In this document: positions 1 to 7,350 of the stretch, one piece after another
How the letters are laid out: every line of letters begins with the position of its first letter
Position numbering within the stretch: position 1 is the first letter of the stretch
Assembly: GCA_039029915.1 (NCBI GenBank)
Contig: JBCCFD010000238.1
Coordinates: forward strand, 1 to 11,694
Direction: 5' to 3'
Length of the DNA: 11,694 bases
DNA from: QQUD01 sp039029915
GTDB lineage: Bacteria; Chloroflexota; Anaerolineae; Promineifilales; Promineifilaceae
Translations under genes and position numbers: made by a program
Notes under the pieces: generated by a model
What the model was told of the DNA's origin: nothing
What the model saw: only the letters and a program-made list of their open reading frames with translations
Database searches by the model: none

Positions 1-36
1 GCAGAGCGTGACCATGCCAATTCGTAATTTATTCAT
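1..36 (-). CDS. N-terminal fragment of an unidentified minus-strand gene (12 codons)
   Basis: The ATG at 36 opens a frame that stays open to the window edge and reads MNKLRIGMVTLC. It lies 7 nt after the CinA stop on the same strand, as expected for the next gene of an operon. A short basic start followed by a hydrophobic strand is typical of the first beta strand of Rossmann-like enzymes, including GT-B glycosyltransferases, which would suit the neighbourhood. Twelve residues are not enough to assign a family. There is no clear Shine-Dalgarno, so it may be coupled to the gene upstream. A competing reading is the tail of a plus-strand gene ending at the TAA at 25-27; the minus-strand reading is favoured by spacing and orientation. 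Confidence 0.42.
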   Translation of the reverse strand, partial: MNKLRIGMVTLC

Positions 37-43
37 ATGTAGA

Positions 44-1207
44 TTATAAGTTAGGTGAAATATCTGGCACGGCTTTTTGATGTACGATTAACCATCGACG
101 TAGATGTGTCAAGCTCAAGGTGAGGGCCCAATGATGAATGTGGTCGGGATGTCCCCCAAACGAGCGCTGGGTCACGGACACACCATATTGGGATGCCAAA
201 GTGACCAGTAACTGGACGCCACCTTGAGTCACGTTATTAAACACAATCAGGCTTAAATCGGTCTTTTTTAAGGCCAGTTGGGCTAAGGCCGCCTCGCGAC
301 ACCAATGAGTTAAGTTATCAGGATCCAGTGGCTCTAAGTTTAAGGCTTCTGCAAGCCCGTTCCAATCATTAACGGCCGTGAATTCTAAAATATCCGAATG
401 ACTCGCTACGTTATCAAACGCGTTAACAATGACCTGATTTGTATAACATTCCCCAATAGCTAAGCGATAATTACTTGTTTTCAATAGTTCAAAAACAACC
501 CGCTCAAGCAAATCTTCTTCAGATCCAAAGATATGGTCCCCTAATCGATCAAAAATAATTTGCCGGATACGCTGAAGCTCGTTTTCCAGCAGTTCAACCG
601 ACGCATGCTCCACCCAAATGCGAATATCTGTTTGTCCGGCAAAAGAATGAAAGGTCAAGCGGTGATTTTGACCGACAGAAATATCAGCTAATTCTTGCTT
701 AAGTGAGCTTTCCATAATACCAACGGTGCGAATAAAGCTCCATTTAGACTCTTTAGCAATCATCTTGGCCTGATTTTGTAGGTAAGGCAATACATCTGCT
801 TCTAAAAGGTAGGCAAGTTCTCGACGGTTTCCGGGAAGCGAGATTAAAACGCCTTCTGGCAATTCAAACAGAATGCCACGACCATATTGCTTATCCTCAC
901 CGATGATGACACAGGTTTCCTGCGACTCATCCATCTGTATCGGGGAACCACCCGTAATTTTAGCAAGCGCTTGACGCGTAAAATCTTGCTTCCCGTCCCC
1001 AAGGCCCCCGGTCGTCAATACGGCATCTGCGCGACGCATGGCAACAGTAAGGACATCAACGATCATATCCAGATCATCCCCCACCGTAACCTTAGATGTC
1101 AATGAAATATCTACCTCTCGCAAACAACGCGAAATATAAGCCGAGTTTGTATCGATGATGTCACTGACTAATAATTCAGTCCCTATACTTACAATCTCAA
1201 TTTTCAT
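44..1207 (-). CDS. CinA-family protein (molybdopterin-binding-like domain plus diverged CinA C-terminal domain)
   Basis: Length is 387 residues from the ATG at 1207, slightly shorter than usual CinA proteins (about 410-420). The N-terminal MoCF/CinA domain is clear: GTELL (9-13), DTNSAY (19-24), TVGDD (41-45), TTGGLG (65-70) and LPGNRREL (124-131). A middle segment includes the CinA-like LGDHIFG (222-228). The C-terminal part, from about 245, corresponds to the CinA C-terminal (PncC, NMN amidohydrolase) domain and keeps its frame, with FGGHPDHIHHWAL near 350-362. In the family these domains hydrolyse nicotinamide mononucleotide and/or ADP-ribose in pyridine-nucleotide salvage. Two hallmarks have changed here. 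The usual LGPTxDDxT after TTGG reads LGDGKQDFT. The usual ESCTGG reads ECYTNQ (253-258), and I see no GIAGPGGGT-type loop. Deamidase activity is therefore doubtful. A TTG codon directly upstream of the ATG could also start; neither has an obvious ribosome binding site. Confidence 0.85.
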   Translation of the reverse strand: MKIEIVSIGTELLVSDIIDTNSAYISRCLREVDISLTSKVTVGDDLDMIVDVLTVAMRRADAVLTTGGLGDGKQDFTRQALAKITGGSPIQMDESQETCVIIGEDKQYGRGILFELPEGVLISLPGNRRELAYLLEADVLPYLQNQAKMIAKESKWSFIRTVGIMESSLKQELADISVGQNHRLTFHSFAGQTDIRIWVEHASVELLENELQRIRQIIFDRLGDHIFGSEEDLLERVVFELLKTSNYRLAIGECYTNQVIVNAFDNVASHSDILEFTAVNDWNGLAEALNLEPLDPDNLTHWCREAALAQLALKKTDLSLIVFNNVTQGGVQLLVTLASQYGVSVTQRSFGGHPDHIHHWALTLSLTHLRRWLIVHQKAVPDISPNL

Positions 1208-1788
1208 CAACAGTTTGGTTGAGAATAAAGCTTGCCCAATTGGAACAACAGACTGTGTTTACCAAAGTGATTTCTAGGCAACTCAGTTCCGGTTATCCAA
1301 AATCTATAACAACGCTTTGAATTCTCTGATAGACTAATTAGCCTCTAGGGTAATTCCCAAAAGCTGATTAATGCTTGGTAAATCAAGGTGATTTTTTTGA
1401 ATAACTACTTAATGATATGTAAAGAAGTTAAACGAAGTATCAAGTGCGAAACAATCACCTTTTAAAATAAATGATCTTTCGCTTCTCCTAGAAATAAATC
1501 GCATTTTGCAGATTTTAATTCCAAGTATATTCCGCAGTTTACTTATTGAAGCATTACTTTATTGCTATTAATAATAAAACAAATCTTCCAAAGAGGTGAA
1601 TAGGATTAATGAATCTAATTTGGCTTCAAGCGAACAACAATTTCTTAGCGTAAATAACAAAGGATCATTGAGTATTAAAAGCAAAATTGTTAATCCTGCG
1701 TCAAATAGTATGTAGCCACTGCCATTGTTAATATGAAAATTCTAATCCCCACCCACGCTAGGGAACGACAACAAACAGCTTGGTTCTA
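1208..1788. other. 580-bp AT-rich intergenic region, no convincing gene
   Basis: This gap separates the CinA gene from the cyclic-nucleotide-binding gene, both on the minus strand. It is markedly richer in A and T than the flanking genes, with stops in all frames. It must hold the promoter of the CinA gene and the 3' end of the cyclic-nucleotide-binding transcript, but I find neither a convincing -35/-10 pair nor a strong terminator. Small items seen: an 8-bp palindrome CCAATTGG at 1236-1243, a separated 9-bp inverted match (AAGGTGATT at 1385-1393 and AATCACCTT at 1453-1461), and a 14-codon plus-strand frame at 1609-1653 preceded by GAGGTG at 1594-1599. None is strong enough to name. No tRNA or known riboswitch fold was recognised. 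Confidence 0.6.
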
Positions 1789-2298
1789 CTATTCGCTCGA
1801 TTTTGACTGGGACAATAAAAGCTGATATTGACGAATTGTTAAATCTGTATTTCGAATCTTAAATGCTAAATCCGCCGCAACATTTTTCATAAACTTATAG
1901 CCAAGTTCAGGATATGTATCACATAATTTAATAAGCTTGTCTCGGGGAATTCCAATCAGCTGAGTGCCATCTTGATTAACACGTATTGTAGCTGATCGAA
2001 TCCCTTGATCAACTAGCGAAACCTCCCCAAAAACCTGTCCTTGTCTCAATTCTGTTAGAACTACCGGCTCCATATTTTCATCAGCATTGGCTCCCACAAA
2101 CGAAGGATTCATCAACACTTCAACACTGCCTCGCGCGATAATGTACATGCCATCAGACCCTCTTTCTTGCTCTTTCATCAAAACATCCCCTGGTTGATAT
2201 TCAGAAGATGAGCAGATGGCGGCTACTAACTCTAGTTGGGATTTTGACAAATTATCAAATAGTTCTGTGACGGAAAGTATCGCAGCAATGCTCTGCAT
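1789..2298 (-). CDS. Stand-alone cyclic-nucleotide-binding-domain protein
   Basis: The protein has 169 residues and is a single CRP-type cyclic-nucleotide-binding domain. The N-terminal helix (about 12-30) leads into the beta roll (YQPGDVLMKEQERGSDGMYII at 34-54, then GSVEVL). The phosphate-binding cassette is well conserved: FGEVSL at 90-95 and RSAT at 101-104, with the Glu and Arg that contact ribose and phosphate in cAMP-binding members. After the domain there are only about 50 residues of helix, with no helix-turn-helix. It is therefore unlikely to be a CRP/FNR transcription factor; it may sense a nucleotide and act through a partner protein. The start is set at the ATG at 2298, which has AGGTG four nt upstream. 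The frame continues upstream to a TTG at 2337, but that lies inside a perfect inverted repeat, which argues for a leader there. Ligand identity (cAMP or cGMP) is not shown. Confidence 0.85.
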   Translation of the reverse strand: MQSIAAILSVTELFDNLSKSQLELVAAICSSSEYQPGDVLMKEQERGSDGMYIIARGSVEVLMNPSFVGANADENMEPVVLTELRQGQVFGEVSLVDQGIRSATIRVNQDGTQLIGIPRDKLIKLCDTYPELGYKFMKNVAADLAFKIRNTDLTIRQYQLLLSQSKSSE

Positions 2299-2302
2299 AA
2301 GG

Positions 2303-2307
2303 CACCT
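2303..2307 (-). promoter_or_regulatory. Ribosome binding site deciding the start of the cyclic-nucleotide-binding gene
   Basis: AGGTG on the minus strand ends 4 nt before the ATG at 2298. The alternative in-frame TTG at 2337 has no such signal and falls in an arm of the inverted repeat at 2325-2368. This supports the shorter, 169-residue protein. Confidence 0.5.
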
Positions 2308-2324
2308 AATAACCCTAAAAGAAA

Positions 2325-2368
2325 ATGTTAGAATCAACTTGTTTTTGCAACAGAATTGATTCTAACAT
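2325..2368 (-). repeat. Perfect 13-bp inverted repeat in the leader of the cyclic-nucleotide-binding gene
   Basis: The arms ATGTTAGAATCAA (2325-2337) and TTGATTCTAACAT (2356-2368) are perfect reverse complements separated by an 18-nt spacer. On the minus strand the hairpin is followed by TTTCTTTT (2324-2317), then the ribosome binding site and ATG of the cyclic-nucleotide-binding gene. As RNA it could be an intrinsic terminator or attenuator controlling that gene. As DNA it could be an operator for a dimeric regulator. A second candidate terminator lies nearer to transaldolase, so this one is not needed merely to end the transaldolase transcript. Confidence 0.7.
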
Positions 2369-2457
2369 AAAAAAAATCTTTGGTAAATCGACTTGTGGCT
2401 TAGACAAAAAGAAAGCGTTTTCTGAGGATTTTACAGCAAGATTCTTGATGGTTCCCC

Positions 2458-2487
2458 AAAAAATAAAAGGCATTGCCAATGCTTTTT
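2458..2487 (-). terminator. Likely intrinsic terminator of the transaldolase gene
   Basis: On the minus strand, AAAAAGCAT (2487-2479) pairs with ATGCCTTTT (2473-2465), including one G-T pair, around a 5-nt loop. It is followed by a T-rich run, TTTTATTTTTT, that reaches 2458. It sits about 28 nt after the transaldolase stop codon. The stem has few G-C pairs, so termination may be partial. Confidence 0.6.
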
Positions 2488-2514
2488 ACGCTTACTTTTT
2501 ATCTTTATTTCAGA

Positions 2515-3624
2515 CTAAGCCGATTCTAAAGCAGCCCGTTTTTCAGTAATTTCGTTGAGTAAATCCTCAAAAGCAACGATAAATTTATCAACGCCTTCAA
2601 CTTGTAGTTGCTCTGTAATTTCGTCTAGATCAATTTGCAGTTCAGCTAAATTATCAAGAACCAATTGAGCGTTTTCGACATTATCTTCAAGGGTATTGCC
2701 GACTGTGCCTTTGGCCCGAAATGCATCGACTGTTTTAGGAGGAATGGTATTGACTGTTTCGGGGCCAATCAATGTGTCGATATAGAGTGTTTCAGGGAAA
2801 TCAGGATTCTTGGTACTGGTTGATGCCCAGAGTAAACGCTGTCTAGCGGCACCTGCTGACTGTAATTTAGCAAATGCTTCCCCATGGAAAATCTCTTTAA
2901 AACGTTGATAAACAACTTTAGAGTTGGCAATAGCTACTTTGCCTGTGAGTGCAGAAGCGGCCGTATCTTCCAAGGCCGCCAGCTTCTTATCTACGGCAGC
3001 ATCAACACGGCTCACAAAAAATGACGCTACAGAGGCTACTTTTTGAGGATTGCCTCCATTTTCCAAAAGCTTAGCTAACCCTTTAATGTAAGCATTAGCA
3101 ACCGCTTCATAATGTGCCATGCTAAACATCAAGGTAATATTGACATTGATCCCATCACTAATAAGCTGCTCAATAGCAGGAATGCCCTCAGGGGTGGCGG
3201 GTACTTTAATCATGATATTTTCGCGATCAACCGCTTTGTGTAAACGACGGGCTTCAGCAATGGTTCCTTCAGTATCACGAGCTAAATTAGGGGACACCTC
3301 AAGGCTGACAAAGCCATCGCCACCGTTTGACTCTTTGTATAGGTTGGCAAACAGATCACACGCCGCTTGAATATCAGCAAGCGCAAGCGTTTCGTAAATT
3401 GTCATTGAATCTGTCACGCCATCATCAATCAGAGATTTAATTTGCGTATCATAATCGTCGCTCCCGCCAATCGCTTTTTGAAAAATAGCCGGATTTGAGG
3501 TCATCCCACGCAAACCATCGTCATCAATTAGACCTCTCAGGGTGCCATCGTTTAAAAATTTCCGACGAATATTGTCGTACCAAAAGCTTTGTCCATACGC
3601 ATGAAGCTCTACTAAAGGATTCAT
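2515..3624 (-). CDS. tal: Transaldolase
   Basis: The protein has 369 residues, the size of the longer transaldolase form found in actinobacteria and cyanobacteria. It transfers a dihydroxyacetone unit between sugar phosphates (sedoheptulose 7-phosphate and glyceraldehyde 3-phosphate to erythrose 4-phosphate and fructose 6-phosphate) in the non-oxidative pentose phosphate pathway, in the cytosol. The family signature TSNPAIF is at 42-48. The Schiff-base lysine is K140 in IMIKVPATPEG (137-147). NVNITLMFS (160-168), SFFVSRVD (201-208) and LLWASTSTKNP (264-274) are also typical. The barrel appears complete. There is no fused glucose-6-phosphate isomerase domain, and no other pentose-phosphate gene is visible nearby. 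The gene has its own strong ribosome binding site, a 142-bp upstream gap and a likely terminator, so it is probably transcribed on its own. Confidence 0.96.
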   Translation of the reverse strand: MNPLVELHAYGQSFWYDNIRRKFLNDGTLRGLIDDDGLRGMTSNPAIFQKAIGGSDDYDTQIKSLIDDGVTDSMTIYETLALADIQAACDLFANLYKESNGGDGFVSLEVSPNLARDTEGTIAEARRLHKAVDRENIMIKVPATPEGIPAIEQLISDGINVNITLMFSMAHYEAVANAYIKGLAKLLENGGNPQKVASVASFFVSRVDAAVDKKLAALEDTAASALTGKVAIANSKVVYQRFKEIFHGEAFAKLQSAGAARQRLLWASTSTKNPDFPETLYIDTLIGPETVNTIPPKTVDAFRAKGTVGNTLEDNVENAQLVLDNLAELQIDLDEITEQLQVEGVDKFIVAFEDLLNEITEKRAALESA

Positions 3625-3629
3625 ATTTT

Positions 3630-3635
3630 CTCCTT
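3630..3635 (-). promoter_or_regulatory. Strong ribosome binding site of transaldolase
   Basis: AAGGAG on the minus strand ends 5 nt before the ATG at 3624. It is the best Shine-Dalgarno in the window and fixes the transaldolase start. It contrasts with the coupled genes upstream, which have weak or no such sites. Confidence 0.75.
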
Positions 3636-3732
3636 GTTTTGGTCAATTTTTTTTAGATTTTTAACAAATATGTATAAATGTGGGATGGGATATGTTCTGG
3701 TAATCTTACATGATTTTACAGGTTTAGAAAAC

Positions 3733-3744
3733 CAAAACGTTTTG
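3733..3744. promoter_or_regulatory. 12-bp perfect palindrome CAAAACGTTTTG upstream of transaldolase
   Basis: This palindrome lies in the 142-bp gap between the end of the glycosyltransferase operon and transaldolase, about 110 nt before the transaldolase start. A-tract/T-tract arms around a central CG resemble operators of LacI-type regulators, many of which respond to sugars. That link is inference from shape only. It could instead help end the upstream transcript, since the minus strand is T-rich past it. No convincing -35/-10 pair was found to place it relative to a promoter. Confidence 0.3.
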
Positions 3745-3766
3745 TTCAAAACCCTTTTTTCTCCAC

Positions 3767-4642
3767 TTACCTTTCCAGAAAGTAGCCAAGGGCATTTGCC
3801 AGTTGAGAAAGTGCCATAAGCCCAATCAGAAAGAGGTTTTTCCATGAAAACGGCCGTTTTTCGTTCAAGGGCACCAGTAGCAAGTTAACATAAAATGAAA
3901 GTGGTTCAATCTTAATCGGGCCAGCATTCTTATTACGTCTTAAATAACGAAACAATTTTGCCCCTCGCCCATAGTTAACATGCTGCTGCCAAAACGTAGA
4001 CGCCGCTAAATGATGATAATGATGCACTTTGGCAGCAGGTTCATAAACGAGCAACAAACCGGCATCCTGCCAGCGGGCACAAAATTCGCGATCTTCACCC
4101 GCTGCTAACGGCATCGACTCATCGAATCCGCCCAATTGCATAAACAGCTGTCGCGATAGTGCAAAATTGTTTGAAGTGAAGAAACGGCCGTTTTTCCCCT
4201 CAAAATAACGATACAAATAGCTCACCAAAAGCTGACTCGCTTCAGCATACAAATTATCAGGCAGGCCATTAAGCGTATGCCCACCAACAAGCGCTGTCGA
4301 TTGATTACTTAAGATATCCCATAGGGTAACCAACCAGCTGGCGTGCGGCAGGCAGTCATCATCAATAAACGCAATAAATTGGCCCTGAGCAATGCTGGCC
4401 CCGTAGTTGCGCGCGGTGGCCGGCCCCAGGTTATCCTGCCTAAGCCAGCAAATAGGCAGTGCGTCAAATTGAGGAGCTAAAAGCGGTTTTAAAGGGTTTG
4501 ACGAGCCATCATCCACCACGACGATTTCGTAACGGAATGAGGGCGCCTGCAAAAAGTGGAACCCTGCCAAACACCGTTTAAGCTGTTCGGGCCGATCATA
4601 CGAAGGAATAATGACTGAAATATCAACGGTAGGGCTACTCAT
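3767..4642 (-). CDS. GT2-family glycosyltransferase (second of a tandem pair)
   Basis: The protein has 291 residues and a GT-A fold. The N-terminal strand DISVIIPSYDRPEQL (7-21) and VVVDDGS (41-47) form the nucleotide-sugar site. GPATARNYGA (73-82) and the metal-binding DDD (94-96, in FIDDDC) follow. SNNFAL (157-162), GGFDESMPLAAGED (171-184, probably with the catalytic acidic residue) and KVHHYHHL (205-212) complete the acceptor side. The C-terminal 25 residues are hydrophobic and may attach the enzyme to the membrane. It is a clear paralogue of the gene immediately upstream: GED/AED and HYHH fall at the same residue numbers in both. Its ATG overlaps the upstream stop by 8 nt (ATGAGTAG), indicating translational coupling. 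It contains two copies of the AACGGCCGTT palindrome. Donor and acceptor sugars cannot be told. Confidence 0.92.
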   Translation of the reverse strand: MSSPTVDISVIIPSYDRPEQLKRCLAGFHFLQAPSFRYEIVVVDDGSSNPLKPLLAPQFDALPICWLRQDNLGPATARNYGASIAQGQFIAFIDDDCLPHASWLVTLWDILSNQSTALVGGHTLNGLPDNLYAEASQLLVSYLYRYFEGKNGRFFTSNNFALSRQLFMQLGGFDESMPLAAGEDREFCARWQDAGLLLVYEPAAKVHHYHHLAASTFWQQHVNYGRGAKLFRYLRRNKNAGPIKIEPLSFYVNLLLVPLNEKRPFSWKNLFLIGLMALSQLANALGYFLER

Positions 4643-5525
4643 GCGAAAAGCGGTGCCTCAACGATTGATACTGCACCCCAAACCGATAGGCATACTGGGC
4701 AGAGCGAGAAACCAGTTCGGAGCTAATGGGCAAGTTTTTTTGTCGATATGACTTTTTGAGCTCGTTGTAGAACCAGCGGCGAAAATAAAGCGCCATCAGC
4801 GCGTCTTCAGCGTAGGTTTGACGAAGCTGATTGAAGTAAAAGCCGCCACGGCCGTATCGAAACTGCTGTTTGAGGTGCCCCCAGATGGTCAGATGGTGAT
4901 AATGCCATACTTTTGCAGGCGGATAATATTGTTGCTTAAATCCGTGTTTCAGCAAGCGAAAGCTCATCTCCATATCTTCAGCAGCAGCCAGCGGAAACGT
5001 TTCATTGAATCCCCCGATCGTTTCAAAGACGTGCCGCTTGTAGGCAACATTGTTTGAGATTAGCAAAAGCGCATTGCCTCGCTCATCCTGCATAAAATCA
5101 TATAAAAAGTCGGTCAGGTGCTGCCAGGCTCGCTCAGCAATGTTTTGATCAAAGGGGGTCACGGAACGACCGCCAAGCGCATCACATTGAGACTGCTCAA
5201 AACCGGTTACAAATTGATTCAGCCAATCAGGGAAAATCTGACAATCATCATCTGTGAAGGCGAGGAATTCGTTCTTGGCGTGACTGGCTCCCAGATTGCG
5301 CGCTTTTGCAGGGCCACCATGCGCGCTGTCGACTAACTTTAGCGGGAGTGCTTGTTTGAGGGCAGGCGTTACGGCCGTAAAGGATTCATCTCCCCCGTCA
5401 TTAACCACAATTAACTCCCACAGCTCAGCCGGATAAGCCAGCTGCTTAAAGCTCTCCAAACAGGCAACCAGTGCTTGAGGCCGATTGTAGGTGGGAATGA
5501 CAATTGAAAACGAAGGGAGTGACAT
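4635..5525 (-). CDS. GT2-family glycosyltransferase (first of a tandem pair)
   Basis: The protein has 296 residues and a GT-A fold. SIVIPTYNRPQAL (7-19), VVNDGG (40-45) and GGPAKARNLGAS (70-81) shape the nucleotide-sugar pocket. TDDDC (91-95) carries the metal-binding aspartates. ISNNVAY (156-162), GGFNETFPLAAAED (171-184) and KVWHYHHL (205-212) match the paralogue encoded next. Unlike that protein, the C-terminus is polar and basic (many Arg, Lys, Tyr) with no membrane segment. The ATG at 5525 begins one nt after the TAA of the ABC transporter gene, so it is probably coupled to it; the Shine-Dalgarno is weak. Role inferred from context: adding a sugar to a glycan or lipid carrier that the ABC exporter moves. 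Confidence 0.93.
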   Translation of the reverse strand: MSLPSFSIVIPTYNRPQALVACLESFKQLAYPAELWELIVVNDGGDESFTAVTPALKQALPLKLVDSAHGGPAKARNLGASHAKNEFLAFTDDDCQIFPDWLNQFVTGFEQSQCDALGGRSVTPFDQNIAERAWQHLTDFLYDFMQDERGNALLLISNNVAYKRHVFETIGGFNETFPLAAAEDMEMSFRLLKHGFKQQYYPPAKVWHYHHLTIWGHLKQQFRYGRGGFYFNQLRQTYAEDALMALYFRRWFYNELKKSYRQKNLPISSELVSRSAQYAYRFGVQYQSLRHRFSHE

Positions 5526-5526
5526 T

Positions 5527-7350
5527 TTACTTTTCAGAATTTGCTTGATTCATTTGGCGAGTGTGTAGATCATAAAGCTGAGCGTAGGTACCGCCCAATT
5601 CAACCAGCGCCTGATGGCTACCCGACTCAATAATACGGCCGTTTTCCATCACCAAAATACGGTCCGCAATCGAAACGGTAGAAAAACGGTGAGAGATTAA
5701 AATCGTTGTGCGTCCTTTCGCCAGGTCCCGAAACCGCGAAAATAGTCGGAACTCCGCTTTAGCATCCATATTTGAGGTGGGTTCATCCAATATGAGCAGC
5801 GAGGCATCTCGAGCAAAGGCGCGGGCAATGGCCAACCGCTGCCACTGGCCCCCTGACAGGTTGTATTCCCCAAACATGCGTCCTAAAAAAGTATCAAACC
5901 CATTGGGCATTTTTTTCAAAAGATCATTAATTTTGGCTCGCTTGGCGATCTCTTGAATGGCATCGATATCATCTTCAAGTGTTTCCCAATTGCCATAGGC
6001 GATATTGTCCGCTAGGGTGGCCTCATAACGGCCGTATTGCTGAAACACAAACCCGATCTTCTGTTGTAGCGCCTTGGTCGACCATTGCCGCACATCGACT
6101 CCCTCAAAGCAAATTTGCCCCATATCCCCCGCATAAAGCCGCGCCAGCAGCTTAACAAGCGTTGTCTTGCCCGCCCCGTTGCGCCCTACAATCGCCACTG
6201 TCTCGCCGGGATTAATGTGTAAAGAAACGTCTTTTAGGGTCGGTTTTGAAGCACCCGAATAGGTAAAGGTCAAATCGCGAACCTCAATACTGCCCCCCTC
6301 TTGAACGCCTTGAGTAATCGACCCCCCGTTTAGCAATTCTGGCTCAGTGTCTAAAAAGATGCGCAGGTTGGCAATATGAAGGGAGTTTTCTAAAACGTCC
6401 GTAATAGCAGTAATGGCTTGCTCAAGGGCAAAGCGGAGGCGGGCCATCGCCCCACCATAAATGGCCACATCCCCAATGGTCAATCCGCCGCCAGCCACGC
6501 GCAGGGCAACCCGCAAAAGGGTCGCATAAAACGCTACGGTAGAGATAGTGGCAAACAGGGAACTACCTCGAAAAATACGGCCGTAAATCTGCTTATTCTG
6601 ATCGCGAAAATCGACCATAATCTCTTTGAACTGTTTGATCAGCAGTGGAGCAATACCCAACAGTTTGACTTCAGGGATGTTTCGATTGTTGAGCAGCTTA
6701 TCAATAAAGTAGTAAGTCCAGCGGTGATTCGTCGTTCGGTGAAATCCCATCTTGTAGCGAGACTTGGAGAGCGACCACTGGAAAAAAAGATACGGCACGG
6801 CAATAACGGCTAAGACAGCGCCAACCCACGGCTCAATCACCATTAAAACGGCCGTTAACGTCACAATCTGCAAAATATTAGTAACCGCTCTTAGGGCATT
6901 GTTGACAAATGAGGCAAAACGGGCCGCGGCGCCTTGACGCGCTCTTTCCAGCACATCTTGAAAAGCTGGGTCTTCAAATTGAGCCACATCGAGCTTCGCC
7001 GCATGTTCCAGAATATCGGTGGTGACGCTGATATTGAGCTCATCAAGCAGGCGCTGGTTGTAAAAATCAACCGCAAAGTTTCCTACCGTTTCTAAAAGCG
7101 TAAACCCTAACCCCACTAAGAGCCAGAATATCATTTCATTCGGTGGTGTTGCTGGATTAGCGATGACAGCGGCTACAGCGTTCACTAACCCACGCACAGC
7201 AAAAGCCAGTCCAGCCGGCACCAGACTAATAAAGACGGTAACGGCCGTAATCATCGACAGAAGTCGTCGATTCGTTTGCCATGTGAGCTGCCACGCCCAG
7301 CGTGCCGTTGGCAGCAAGACGCGTAAATCTGTTTTAGGAAGGTTGGTCAT
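5527..7350 (-). CDS. ABC-type exporter half-transporter (fused membrane and ATPase domains)
   Basis: The protein has 607 residues, laid out like MsbA-type exporters, and would work as a homodimer or heterodimer in the cytoplasmic membrane. The membrane part (about 30-330) has hydrophobic segments near 31-60, 73-95, 155-192 and 263-300. The ATPase part (about 354-600) has Walker A GRNGAGKT (389-396), the Q-loop QQ at 437-438, signature LSGGQ (498-502), Walker B LLILDEP (518-524) and the switch histidine H554 in ISHR. All catalytic residues are present, so it should be active. No peptidase domain or docking extension is visible. Its ATG overlaps the stop of the upstream glycosyltransferase (ATGA) and the next gene follows after 1 nt. 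Context suggests export of a glycan, glycolipid or glycosylated product, but the substrate is unproven and a peptide or drug exporter is not excluded. It contains five copies of ACGGCCGT. Confidence 0.94.
   Translation of the reverse strand: MTNLPKTDLRVLLPTARWAWQLTWQTNRRLLSMITAVTVFISLVPAGLAFAVRGLVNAVAAVIANPATPPNEMIFWLLVGLGFTLLETVGNFAVDFYNQRLLDELNISVTTDILEHAAKLDVAQFEDPAFQDVLERARQGAAARFASFVNNALRAVTNILQIVTLTAVLMVIEPWVGAVLAVIAVPYLFFQWSLSKSRYKMGFHRTTNHRWTYYFIDKLLNNRNIPEVKLLGIAPLLIKQFKEIMVDFRDQNKQIYGRIFRGSSLFATISTVAFYATLLRVALRVAGGGLTIGDVAIYGGAMARLRFALEQAITAITDVLENSLHIANLRIFLDTEPELLNGGSITQGVQEGGSIEVRDLTFTYSGASKPTLKDVSLHINPGETVAIVGRNGAGKTTLVKLLARLYAGDMGQICFEGVDVRQWSTKALQQKIGFVFQQYGRYEATLADNIAYGNWETLEDDIDAIQEIAKRAKINDLLKKMPNGFDTFLGRMFGEYNLSGGQWQRLAIARAFARDASLLILDEPTSNMDAKAEFRLFSRFRDLAKGRTTILISHRFSTVSIADRILVMENGRIIESGSHQALVELGGTYAQLYDLHTRQMNQANSEK

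Noticed and set aside
1385..1461. 9-bp inverted match AAGGTGATT / AATCACCTT about 60 nt apart
   Set aside because: Matches of this length are expected by chance in 580 bp of AT-rich DNA, and no T-run or gene boundary gives it a role.
2325..2549. 74-codon plus-strand frame between the nucleotide-binding gene and transaldolase
   Set aside because: Its start is in the inverted repeat, its end overlaps transaldolase and it spans the candidate terminator; the peptide looks like random translation of AT-rich DNA.
6418..6813. 131-codon plus-strand frame opposite the ABC transporter
   Set aside because: Antisense to the membrane domain of a confidently assigned transporter; no ribosome binding site or family resemblance.
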